Program-made: the position numbers and the translations under genes | Notes under the pieces: generated by a model | What the model was told of the DNA's origin: nothing | Seen by the model: only the letters and a program-made list of their open reading frames with translations | The model's database searches: none | Shown: positions 1 through 6,580 of the stretch, piece by piece | How the letters are laid out: every line of letters starts with the position of its first letter | Numbering within the stretch: the first letter of the stretch is position 1 | From: JBHHUI01 sp965248775 | GTDB taxonomy: Bacteria > Chloroflexota > Anaerolineae > Anaerolineales > JBHHUI01 | Assembly (NCBI GenBank): GCA_965248775.1 | Contig: OZ252150.1 | Location: 4,898,001-4,962,000, forward strand | Length of the DNA stretch: 64,000 nt | Direction: 5' to 3'

Positions 1-575
1 GATTCCAGTTTCTGGAAAGCTTTATGGATTGCCTCCGAACCCTGCTCCACCACTTCAAAAGGAACCAAACCGACCTTTCCTCTGACCTGCTTGTCCAAAA
101 AACGCACCAGATTCGGATCAGTCATCGGGGTCAACGGATGGTTTTGCATACCGCTTTCATTCAACAAAACCCCATTCACAAACAAATGCCCCTGATAGAG
201 ATTCCTCCCGTTGACTGGCAAAGCAGGACAAGCGATGGTGAAATCCTCTTCCAGAGTATCCAACAACGCATCTATCACCGGACCGATGTTTCCTTTCTCT
301 GTCGAATCAAATGTTGAGCAATACTTGAAATAAAATTGATGGCAACCCCAGGTTTTCAATCGAATCAATGCTTCGACCGACTGAGCAATCGCTGCATCAG
401 GAGCAATCGTGCGTGACTTCAGAGCAATCACAATTGCGTCCACCTCGCTAGGATCCGGGTCTTTCGGAGGAACCCCATTGAGCTGAATCGTGCGAAATCC
501 CTGCTTGACCAAAAACCCGGCCAAATCGGTAGCCCCCGTAAAATCGTCTGCTATGCACCCTACAAAAATCGTCAT
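1..575 (-). CDS. DUF1537 / OtnK-like four-carbon acid sugar kinase, 3' end outside window
   Basis: Read on the minus strand from ATG at 575, the frame stays open to the window edge (191 codons). The N-terminus MTIFVGCIADDFTGATDLAG carries the ADDFTGA(T/N)D signature of the DUF1537 family (3-oxo-tetronate, D-threonate and erythronate kinases), which phosphorylate C4 sugar acids for later aldol cleavage. Full family members are about 400-430 residues, so roughly the N-terminal sugar-binding half is visible. Upstream of the start is a purine-rich GTGAGAG stretch that can serve as a weak ribosome binding site. The IS4 target site lies about 20 bp upstream of the ATG, so its promoter may have been separated from the gene. 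The family is clear; the exact substrate cannot be told without the C-terminal half or pathway neighbours. Confidence 0.85.
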   Translation of the reverse strand, partial: MTIFVGCIADDFTGATDLAGFLVKQGFRTIQLNGVPPKDPDPSEVDAIVIALKSRTIAPDAAIAQSVEALIRLKTWGCHQFYFKYCSTFDSTEKGNIGPVIDALLDTLEEDFTIACPALPVNGRNLYQGHLFVNGVLLNESGMQNHPLTPMTDPNLVRFLDKQVRGKVGLVPFEVVEQGSEAIHKAFQKLE

Positions 576-695
576 AATCTCTCACAGAAGAATTAGTAAA
601 GCGAACTAGCCACCTGACAGTTTGATGCTACGAGCAGAATTCAAAAGACACCTGCAGAGACAAGTTGTTCACAAGACGTCTTTCGACTGTGTTCG

Positions 696-754
696 CCCAC
701 GTCGGGTCCCCCGGCCCAGTACATCCGGGACTGGGTGCGTCCCGCCGGGGTGCT
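696..754. repeat. Palindromic module E with a nested module B
   Basis: The outer unit (696-707 plus about 735-754) matches 24826-24857 in the MCP gene on the opposite strand at 29 of 32 positions once a 27-nt insert is removed. The insert (709-736 region, core CCCAGTACATCCGGGACTGG) is the B module also present at 1521-1548. It lies in the degenerate C-terminal codons of the IS4 transposase. Confidence 0.7.
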
Positions 755-1118
755 CGCGTTAGCACACTGGCGCGTGCAACGCGACAAGTGTGACGCGAAG
801 CCGATGCGGAAGATGCTGTAATCGCGACGGTCGTTGCGGTCTACCAGGCGCCGTTGCCCGGACTTGATAGTCTGTGCGCCGAAGGCAATGAGCCAGAAAT
901 AGAGCAGCACAACCGCCAGGGTCAAGCGTGAGAGACGCAGGAAATGTCGTAGGTGGGTACTTTCGATATCAACGCCATGCCCTTTCAGATCGCCAAACAT
1001 CTCTTCAATGGTCTAATCACAAATGACAAATTCTGCCTGACACGCTGGGGTGAGATGCAATTGTCGTGGTGGCGACGCCCGCTGCGACTGCGCACATAAG
1101 AACTTGGGATACGCTTTT

Positions 1119-1142
1119 CCTAAATGGCCTGCGCCATTTAGG
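1119..1142 (+). promoter_or_regulatory. Perfect 10-bp hairpin overlapping the ribosome binding site of the recombinase operon
   Basis: CCTAAATGGC, a CTGC loop, then GCCATTTAGG: the last two bases are the first two of the GGAGGAGG ribosome binding site (1141-1148) of the gene at 1150. In the transcript the hairpin would abut or partly occlude the Shine-Dalgarno sequence; in DNA it could be a recombinase or repressor binding site. No function is proven. Confidence 0.5.
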
Positions 1143-1149
1143 AGGAGGC

Positions 1150-1362
1150 ATGAAAGCAACATGGCAAGTTCGTCGCACAGTCGTAGAACAACCGGATGGG
1201 CAGCGTCGCTGGGATACTGCCTACCAGTTTCTTCTGCACTGGGCGCTGGAACCGACGGCGGGCCCACAGCCCACCGGCTCACCCAATCAGGAGAATGACT
1301 ATGGAGATTGCACTCTACGCACGCGTATCGACCAACCACCAAATGCAAACCCAAAGCATTGA
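1150..1362 (+). CDS. Small protein upstream of the serine recombinase (70 aa)
   Basis: ATG at 1150 follows GGAGGAGGC at ideal spacing. The protein begins MKATWQVRRTVVEQPDGQRR and contains RRWDTAYQFLLHWALE, an amphipathic segment with many aromatic residues. Its last 21 codons overlap the recombinase start (1301) in another frame, which implies translational coupling. Short proteins of this kind sit before serine recombinases in other recombinase elements; I do not recognise a named family. A directionality factor or regulator role would be a guess. Unlike its neighbour it shows no visible damage. Confidence 0.55.
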   Translation: MKATWQVRRTVVEQPDGQRRWDTAYQFLLHWALEPTAGPQPTGSPNQENDYGDCTLRTRIDQPPNANPKH

Positions 1363-1506
1363 ACAACAGCTTGTGCGATTGCAAAAAGCTGTAAGCGAGA
1401 ATCCCGAGTGGCAGTTGAAAGACGAGCATGTGTATCGCGATGATGGATTCACCGGTGCCAAGCTCAATCGTCCGGGGCTGGACCGCTTGAGAGATGCGGC
1501 CAGCAT

Positions 1507-1560
1507 ACCGACCCAGTTCGTCCCCGGCCCAGTACATCCGGGACTGGGTCGGTACTGGGT
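1507..1560. repeat. Module A interrupted by module B (27 + 27 nt), in frame in the recombinase gene
   Basis: 1507-1520 and 1549-1560 together give the module seen whole at 1772-1798 (reverse orientation). Between them is a 27-nt insert with core CCCAGTACATCCGGGACTGG, the same as at 709-736. The total of 54 nt adds 18 codons between LRDAA and AFELVLV without changing the frame. Confidence 0.75.
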
Positions 1561-1771
1561 GGCAGCCTTCGAACTGGTGTTGGTCACTGCGCCTGACCGT
1601 TTGGCCCGCAAATATGTGCATCAGATACTGCTAACCGAAGAACTGAGCAACCTGGGTTGCGCGTTCCAATTTCTGGAACGACCCATGAAAGATGACGACC
1701 CGCACGACCAGCTCTTGTTGCAAATCCGGGGCGCGGTGGCCGAATACGAGCGCAGCTTGATTGCCGAGCGC

Positions 1772-1798
1772 ACCCAGTACCGAACGAACTGGGTCGGT
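1772..1798. repeat. Palindromic module A (27 nt), in frame in the recombinase gene
   Basis: The unit ACCCAGTACCGAACGAACTG plus GGTCGGT forms a CCCAGT...ACTGGG stem with an overlapping ACCGA...TCGGT stem. It encodes TQYRTNWVG between IAER and MRRGRQAKL, where recombinases normally have no insertion. The same unit recurs at 3611-3636 and, reversed and split, at 1507-1560. Confidence 0.75.
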
Positions 1799-2457
1799 AT
1801 GCGGCGCGGACGACAGGCAAAACTGCGCGCGGGGACCCTGTTGCCATGGACCCGGGCTCCGTATGGCTATATTCTGGACCCGGAGCGACCGCGTGATCCC
1901 AAGCCGGGTTCGGATCGACCCGCTCAAAGCCGAGATCGTCAAGCAGATCTTTGTCTGGTACACGGACCTGCAAACACCGGCATCGCTGTACTCGGTTGCC
2001 AAACAACTGAGCGACCAGCACATTCCCACGCCGCGGGGCGGGCCACGTTGGAATACGTCCACTATTCGTGGTATTCTGCGATCTCCAACTTATACGGGCA
2101 CGGCTTATAGTGGCCGTACTCGTCCGATCCCCGCCCGCCAGCGCAAATCCGCCCTGTTGCCTGTTGGTCGGGGTGAAAGCATCCAGCCTGCGCCACCGGA
2201 AGAATGGATCGCTATCACTGTGCCCGCTATCATTGACCAGGAAACATTCGATGCTGCCCAGGCGCGCCTGCAGAATAACAAAGCTTTGACACGTCGCAAT
2301 AACAAGCGCCACGATTACCTGCTGCGGGGCCTGGTCAGTTGCGGACAATGTCGCTTGTCTTCCACTGGACGTACGTGCGGAAAGTACCAGTATTACAAAT
2401 GCCGGGGACGAACTGATTCCTTGCGGGCTGCCAAAGGCGAACGTTGTACCGCTCGCT

Positions 2458-2486
2458 ATCACGACCCTGTCGGGCGCGACAAGGGT
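2458..2486. repeat. Palindromic module C, first copy, in frame in the recombinase gene
   Basis: The core CCCTGTCGGGCGCGACAAGG is identical to 3265-3293 over 29 nt. Here it adds HDPVGRDKG between CTARY and VPARQLDELV, near the zinc-ribbon end, a 27-nt in-frame gain. Confidence 0.75.
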
Positions 2487-3264
2487 GTGCCCGCCCGGCA
2501 ACTCGATGAACTCGTTTGGGGAGACCTGTGTGCAGTCCTGGCCGACCCAACTTTGATTACCCACGAACTGGAACGCGCTCGGGCCGGAGAATGGTTGCCA
2601 CAAGCCTTGCAAGCACACCGCAAGACCGTCCGGCAAGCCCTGGCGCGGCTGGAACGGCAACAAGAACGCCTGTTGGAAGTGTATTTGGCTGAAACCATTG
2701 CGCGAGATGAATTCGAGCGCAAGCACCAAGAGCTGAACCAGATGCGCGATGGCCTCACCCAGCAATTGAGGCAACTCAACCTGCAGGCCCAACGGCAAGT
2801 TGATTTGCTTGGGCTGGCGAAAAACATCGAGGCGTTTTGTCAGCGAATCCACCCGACGCTGGATAGTCTGGATTTCTCCCAGCGCAGGCAATTGGTGGAA
2901 TTGCTCGTCGACCGCGTGATCGTCGATGACGACAAAGTGGAAATCCGTTATGTTATCCCAACCAGTCCCAGCGGTGAAAACTCGCGCTTTTGTCATTTGC
3001 GTACAGACTATTTCAATCCACATTCTCCGGCGATAACAGCGCAAGACAAGCTGCGGGTCGGCCAGGTTGGTTGCCAACAACCAGGGTACCTTTTCGCTGG
3101 CGCGCCAGTAGGCCAGCAGGTTGGCGTGATAGGCATACTTGGCTGTCAGGCGACAATACGGCAACCAGGCGCGCTGTCGCGGTTTACTGACCAGGCTGTC
3201 GAGGCGTTGCGACTTGTGCATGCCTTTGGGCTTGACCAGATAGCGACCTTTCTGACGCAAAACA

Positions 3265-3293
3265 TCACGACCCTGTCGGGCGCGACAAGGGTA
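3265..3293. repeat. Palindromic module C, second copy, in frame in the IS4 transposase
   Basis: It is identical to 2458-2486. On the minus strand it adds PCRARQGRD between LKAWRWRY and VLRQKGRYLV in the transposase, so the same module is read in opposite orientation and in a different reading phase in the two genes. Confidence 0.75.
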
Positions 3294-3610
3294 TCGCCAG
3301 CGCCACGCTTTGAGCTGTTTCTGGAGAGGAATCTCGCCAAATTCAGCGTCGCCGACAAGGGTGACCGGCGTCCGCGGCGGCAACAGACCGCGCACGTAGG
3401 ACAACAGAGCGACCTGCTTTTTGGTCGTGGAGTGTCCCCGGGAGTGCTGTACCCAGGTCCATGCCAGCGGGATTGTGCGACGCCGATAGGCAACCGCCAC
3501 CATCAGCAACTGATGTCCGAAACCTACCTTGCTCCCATCTACCACCAGATGCACCATACCGCCCGCCAAGCGATCCAGTATCCCGCGCGCAATTGGTCTG
3601 CACAGTCCAG

Positions 3611-3636
3611 CCCAGTACCGAACGAACTGGGTCGGT
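3611..3636. repeat. Palindromic module A inside the IS4 transposase, flanked by another inverted repeat
   Basis: 26 of the 27 bases of the module at 1772-1798 are present. It is embedded in a second imperfect palindrome (GCACAGTCCAG at its left, TGGACTGCAC at its right), which looks like a further module that received A. This is the point where the transposase frame changes. Confidence 0.65.
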
Positions 3637-4007
3637 ATGTGGACTGCACTGGGTACCATGTGCGCACCTGGATCGCTGGATTATCCACCTCGCCCCGGCC
3701 GCGAGACGGGGGCAAGCGGCTCAACCGTCGCGCCCGGCTCGGCAAACAACTCAACCCTGGCATCTTCGCAGCAACTTTGCTCAGGTGCACCGCCTGTGCC
3801 GAATAAAGGCCTACCAGCAACCAGGTGAAATTCCGCAATCTGGTCACTCGCTCGCCGGGGTAAAGTTTGTCAAGTTTCCTCATCCAGATGTGATAAAGTT
3901 TCCATTGCGGCAGGGCGTCGCTCTCGGTAGTTGGTTTCGCAATCGCTACTTTAGCAGACGTCATGCCGCTTTCCTTAAACTGTCAGGTAGCTAGTAAAGC
4001 GAATGAG

Positions 4008-5609
4008 TTAATTCGCGATCAACTGAAGGTTGCGTACCTGGAAGTCGTCTCTATCGCCGACGAAATCAGGTTGGATTTCCACCTCCGCAGCGCAGATGGC
4101 GAGGATGTTATCGCCCGCTGCTAACCCTTCGATCGGGAGTTCGACGGTCCTGGGCGTAGTCCACTCGTTTGGCGCGGCCACACCTTGTGGTGGCAAGATA
4201 GCATCTTCGTGACCGTTAATGTAGATGGTGTTGCGAGCCTCCGCGCCGAAGGTCTCCAGCGACAGGGTCAGGGCCGTCACGGGCAGCGCCGCCTGGAAGG
4301 TAACATCGAGACACTCGCCGTAGAGCGGATGCCAGTCTGCCAAATTCTCGTCGCCGATGTGATAGATATCGGGCAGCGCGAATAACACACTTGGGGCGGG
4401 GGTGGCCGTCGGAATGTTAGGTGTGCTGCTGGGAACTTGCGTTGGCGGCGCAGTTGTCGATATGGAGACCGCGGCGGCTACAGGTTCGGTCACCAACACT
4501 ACTGCTACGGTCGGCGTCGCCGGCTCGGCAACATTGGTGCGACCGATAGCCAGCACCACGAGAGCAGCCACTGCGCCAACGGCCAGAACGATCGCCAGGC
4601 CGGCGGCCGGTATAAGCCACCATAGGTAGCTCCGGCGTGCGGGTGGGCGCCGCGCCCGGACCGCAGCTGCCTCGGGCGGTGCCGCGCTCGCAGGCGGTGG
4701 CGAGCGTTCTGCAGTGGGTTCGAGTGCAGCGGGCGGTGGCTCGATAACGGTTTTGCCGGCTTCTGAGCCACGTTCTGGGATTGCGAGCTGCAATGCCTGC
4801 ACCATGTCCGCCGCATTCGCATAGCGTTCGTCCGCATGCTTTGCGAGCGCCCGTAATATCACACGCTCGACTGCTTCTGGGACGTCGGGGTTGGAGGCAC
4901 GCGGCAGTGGCAGAGGGTCGTCGATGTGTTTAAAAAGCACTGCAATCGGCGTCTCAGCGTCATAAGGCACCCTCCCAACCGCAATCTCGTACAGCAGCAC
5001 ACCAAGCGAATAGATGTCGCTGCGCCCGTCGATCTCACTTTCGCCGCGGCCTTGTTCAGGAGACATGTAGGCGGGCGTGCCGATCACACCGCCGGTCTGG
5101 GTGAACTTGCTGGTAGCGGCGACGATCTTAGCAATGCCAAAGTCGGTTAGCTGGCAATTGCCCCGTGCGTCAACGAGTACATTGCTCGGTTTGATATCGC
5201 GGTGGACCACGCCACGGGAGTGGGCGTAATCGAGGGCCTCCCCGATTTGGGAAACGATGCGCCGAATCTGCGGCAGCGCTAGCGGCCGACCCTGCATTAG
5301 ATCGGCCAACGTGCCGCTCTCGACAAACGGCATTACGAGATAGGTGTAACCGTCCGCCTCTCCGAAGTCAAATACAGGCAGAATATGCGGATGTTGGAGT
5401 TGGGCGATGACTTTGGCTTCCTGGTCAAAGCGTCCGATAAACTCAGGGCCCGACTTCGGATCGGTCGCGAATTGCCGCGGAAGAATCTTGAGAGCGACAT
5501 GCCGGTCCATGGCCGGCTGATAGGCTTTGTATACCGAGGCCATGCCGCCTGCGCCGAGGGCCCCCGCGATCTGGTATTGGCCGAGCTGCTTGCCGATCAG
5601 GTCTTCCAT
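4008..5609 (-). CDS. Membrane-anchored Ser/Thr protein kinase (PknB-type)
   Basis: 533 residues. The N-terminal kinase domain (about 12-270) has the Gly loop LGAGGMASVYKA, catalytic Lys41 in VALKIL, the HRDIKPSN catalytic loop, DFG, and the PAYMSPEQ activation-segment end with GRSDIYSLG, so it should be active. A Pro/Ala-rich linker (about 285-325) leads to one membrane helix (WWLIPAAGLAIVLAVGAVAA) and an outside Thr/Pro-rich stalk plus a C-terminal domain of about 130 residues of unknown fold; no PASTA repeats are seen. The kinase probably phosphorylates cytoplasmic regulators in response to an external signal. The small membrane protein 64 bp upstream is on the same strand and may be co-transcribed. 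Substrates cannot be inferred. Confidence 0.93.
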   Translation of the reverse strand: MEDLIGKQLGQYQIAGALGAGGMASVYKAYQPAMDRHVALKILPRQFATDPKSGPEFIGRFDQEAKVIAQLQHPHILPVFDFGEADGYTYLVMPFVESGTLADLMQGRPLALPQIRRIVSQIGEALDYAHSRGVVHRDIKPSNVLVDARGNCQLTDFGIAKIVAATSKFTQTGGVIGTPAYMSPEQGRGESEIDGRSDIYSLGVLLYEIAVGRVPYDAETPIAVLFKHIDDPLPLPRASNPDVPEAVERVILRALAKHADERYANAADMVQALQLAIPERGSEAGKTVIEPPPAALEPTAERSPPPASAAPPEAAAVRARRPPARRSYLWWLIPAAGLAIVLAVGAVAALVVLAIGRTNVAEPATPTVAVVLVTEPVAAAVSISTTAPPTQVPSSTPNIPTATPAPSVLFALPDIYHIGDENLADWHPLYGECLDVTFQAALPVTALTLSLETFGAEARNTIYINGHEDAILPPQGVAAPNEWTTPRTVELPIEGLAAGDNILAICAAEVEIQPDFVGDRDDFQVRNLQLIAN

Positions 5610-5673
5610 AGCATGTCAGTTAACGAGTGGAGCTAGAGATTCCGGTCATTGGGAGTCAAGCTCCAGACCGTGC

Positions 5674-5859
5674 TCAGGACCAGGGTGCGTTGAGGATGAA
5701 CGCGTTGGCCACGATCGCAGACGCGATGATGCACCCGAGCGCCACAACAGCGCTGGCGATGATGGCTGCAATCATGACGGCGCTGCCACGCCGCGCTAAG
5801 TTGCTGCCGCCTGGCGGCGCGAGCTGAGCTTGTTCAGATTCTGATTCTTTATCGGTCAT
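5674..5859 (-). CDS. Small single-pass membrane protein (61 aa)
   Basis: It starts MTDKESESEQAQLAPPGGSN after GAAAGGC at good spacing. A charged polar head is followed by one hydrophobic segment (about 28-54, Ala/Ile/Val-rich). The reading frame is compact and directly upstream of the Ser/Thr kinase on the same strand. No family is recognised. It could be a membrane partner of the kinase, but nothing in the sequence proves this. Confidence 0.5.
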   Translation of the reverse strand: MTDKESESEQAQLAPPGGSNLARRGSAVMIAAIIASAVVALGCIIASAIVANAFILNAPWS

Positions 5860-6580
5860 TGGGAAAGCCTTTCTATGGGTTCATAGGTCGCAGAAGGGTA
5901 CGGACCTTGGAGTGATAGACGAATCTACACCTGTTTACGAAGGACGGAAAGGTTAAAAATCCGATCGTGTTAAGGTCAATGGCGTATCTGCAGTGCCATA
6001 GGGCGGACGGAATACGATATGGGTGAAGTGTGGAAGTCGCGTCATGTTTCACGCCATGCTCGTTTCCGGCAAGCTGAGTAGAGGCACGCTGAAAGTTTAC
6101 AGTGGTTCAGTAAATTCTAATTAGAAAGAGATCTTCCGCCTGTCATCGGAAATCACAGATTAAATCTTGCAGTGCAGCACTCATCCGATAGATTTTTCAT
6201 TCACTAAGAAATACTTAGGCCAACACGGAGCAAAGTAGCTAACCTAGCGCTGCGGCAGCAGTTCGCAGAGCGAGGATTTCGCGCTGCGCTCATGCGGGGC
6301 GAGTACATTGCCTCCGAGCGCACGTATAGTGATATGATGGCTGTAGTGATGGACTCAAAATCCAGGCAAGATAAATCAACCGCGTTCATCCACCTCGACT
6401 TACCTTCGAAAACTTTTAAAGAAGTTGGTGTTTCTGCTGCAGCATATATTTGCGCTAATCAGCGTTCTGATCCTCCGACCGTCGCGGCCGGGATCTTCTT
6501 CGCGCTGCGGCGGTCGTTGATGTGGCGTCATCCAGGGCAAATGATGAGCAGTGCTAAAGCGGAGACCACAGGGGGCTGAC
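5860..6580. other. Intergenic stretch between divergent signalling genes
   Basis: About 720 bp with no recognised gene. It should hold the promoters of the minus-strand kinase operon and the plus-strand histidine kinase. An open frame at 6292-6579 (with readable protein-like sequence from about 6230, before any start codon) may be a gene remnant, but I cannot assign it. Confidence 0.4.

Larger units (their letters stand above)
1010..3011 (+). mobile_element. Serine-recombinase mobile element inserted in the IS4 transposase
   Basis: The insert lies between two copies of TTCAAT (1004-1009 and 3012-3017), one of which completes the IS4 transposase frame (RRMWI-EEMFGD). Its ends are imperfect inverted repeats of 20 nt: 1011-1030 and 2989-3008 match at 16 of 20 positions and share CAAATGACAAA. 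It encodes a small protein and a large serine recombinase, a layout typical of recombinase-only transposons. Large serine recombinases normally use a 2-bp core, so the 6-bp repetition may be target sequence resemblance rather than a staggered-cut duplication. Confidence 0.75.
1301..3011 (+). pseudogene. Large serine recombinase (resolvase/recombinase/zinc-ribbon), frameshifted
   Basis: ATG at 1301 follows CAGGAGAATGACT. The N-terminus MEIALYARVSTNHQMQTQSI has the catalytic Ser of the YxRVS motif; LVTAPDRLARKYVHQ is the conserved resolvase R-helix region. A one-base gain near 1888-1892 (an extra C in GATCCCAAG) moves the reading frame from 1301 to the frame holding VRIDPLKAEIVKQIFVWYTD (recombinase domain), the zinc ribbon CGQCRLSS...YYKCRGRT...C, the coiled coil (about 2600-2800) and the C-terminus VDRVIVDDDKVEIRYVIP...FCHLRTDY. 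The second frame has no stop within the element and runs on to 3806. Three palindromic modules sit inside the gene: two in series at 1507-1560 (18 extra residues), one at 1772-1798 (TQYRTNWVG) and one near 2458-2486 (HDPVGRDKG). All keep frame; only the single-base change breaks it. Confidence 0.85.
641..3964 (-). pseudogene. IS4-family transposase, split and frameshifted
   Basis: The minus-strand reading starts near 3964 (MTSAKVAIAKPTTESDALPQ), changes frame around 3610-3645, continues with LVVDGSKVGFGHQLLMVAVA (catalytic DGS region) and VTLVGDAEFGEIPLQ (second Asp, GDAEFG), and stops making sense at RRRMWIE near 3012. It resumes at about 1009 with EMFGDLKGHGVDIESTHLRH, the Y/W-(2)-R-(3)-E-(6)-K-like end of IS4 transposases (E of MWIEEMFGDLK). 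One copy of ATTGAA at the junction restores the frame across the recombinase insertion. The frame change near 3610 coincides with a palindromic module, and a 9-residue insertion from another module sits inside the DDE core near 3265-3293. The C-terminal tail carries further modules. The product is certainly non-functional. Confidence 0.85.
606..3994 (-). mobile_element. IS4-family insertion sequence interrupted by a serine-recombinase element
   Basis: Terminal inverted repeats CTAGCCACCTGACAGTTT (from 606) and its near-perfect complement ending at 3994 (CTAGCTACCTGACAGTTT when reversed) bound the element. The 9-bp target duplication TAAAGCGAA lies at 597-605 and 3995-4003. A 9-bp or longer duplication is usual for IS4. 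Removing the internal 2.0-kb recombinase element leaves about 1.4 kb, the expected size for an IS4 element with one transposase. The element sits in the 5' flank of the DUF1537 kinase gene and downstream of the Ser/Thr kinase gene. Confidence 0.9.

Noticed and set aside
1761..3806. 681-codon plus-strand frame continuing past the recombinase element
   Set aside because: Beyond about 3011 it is antisense to the IS4 transposase; only the first part encodes recombinase sequence.
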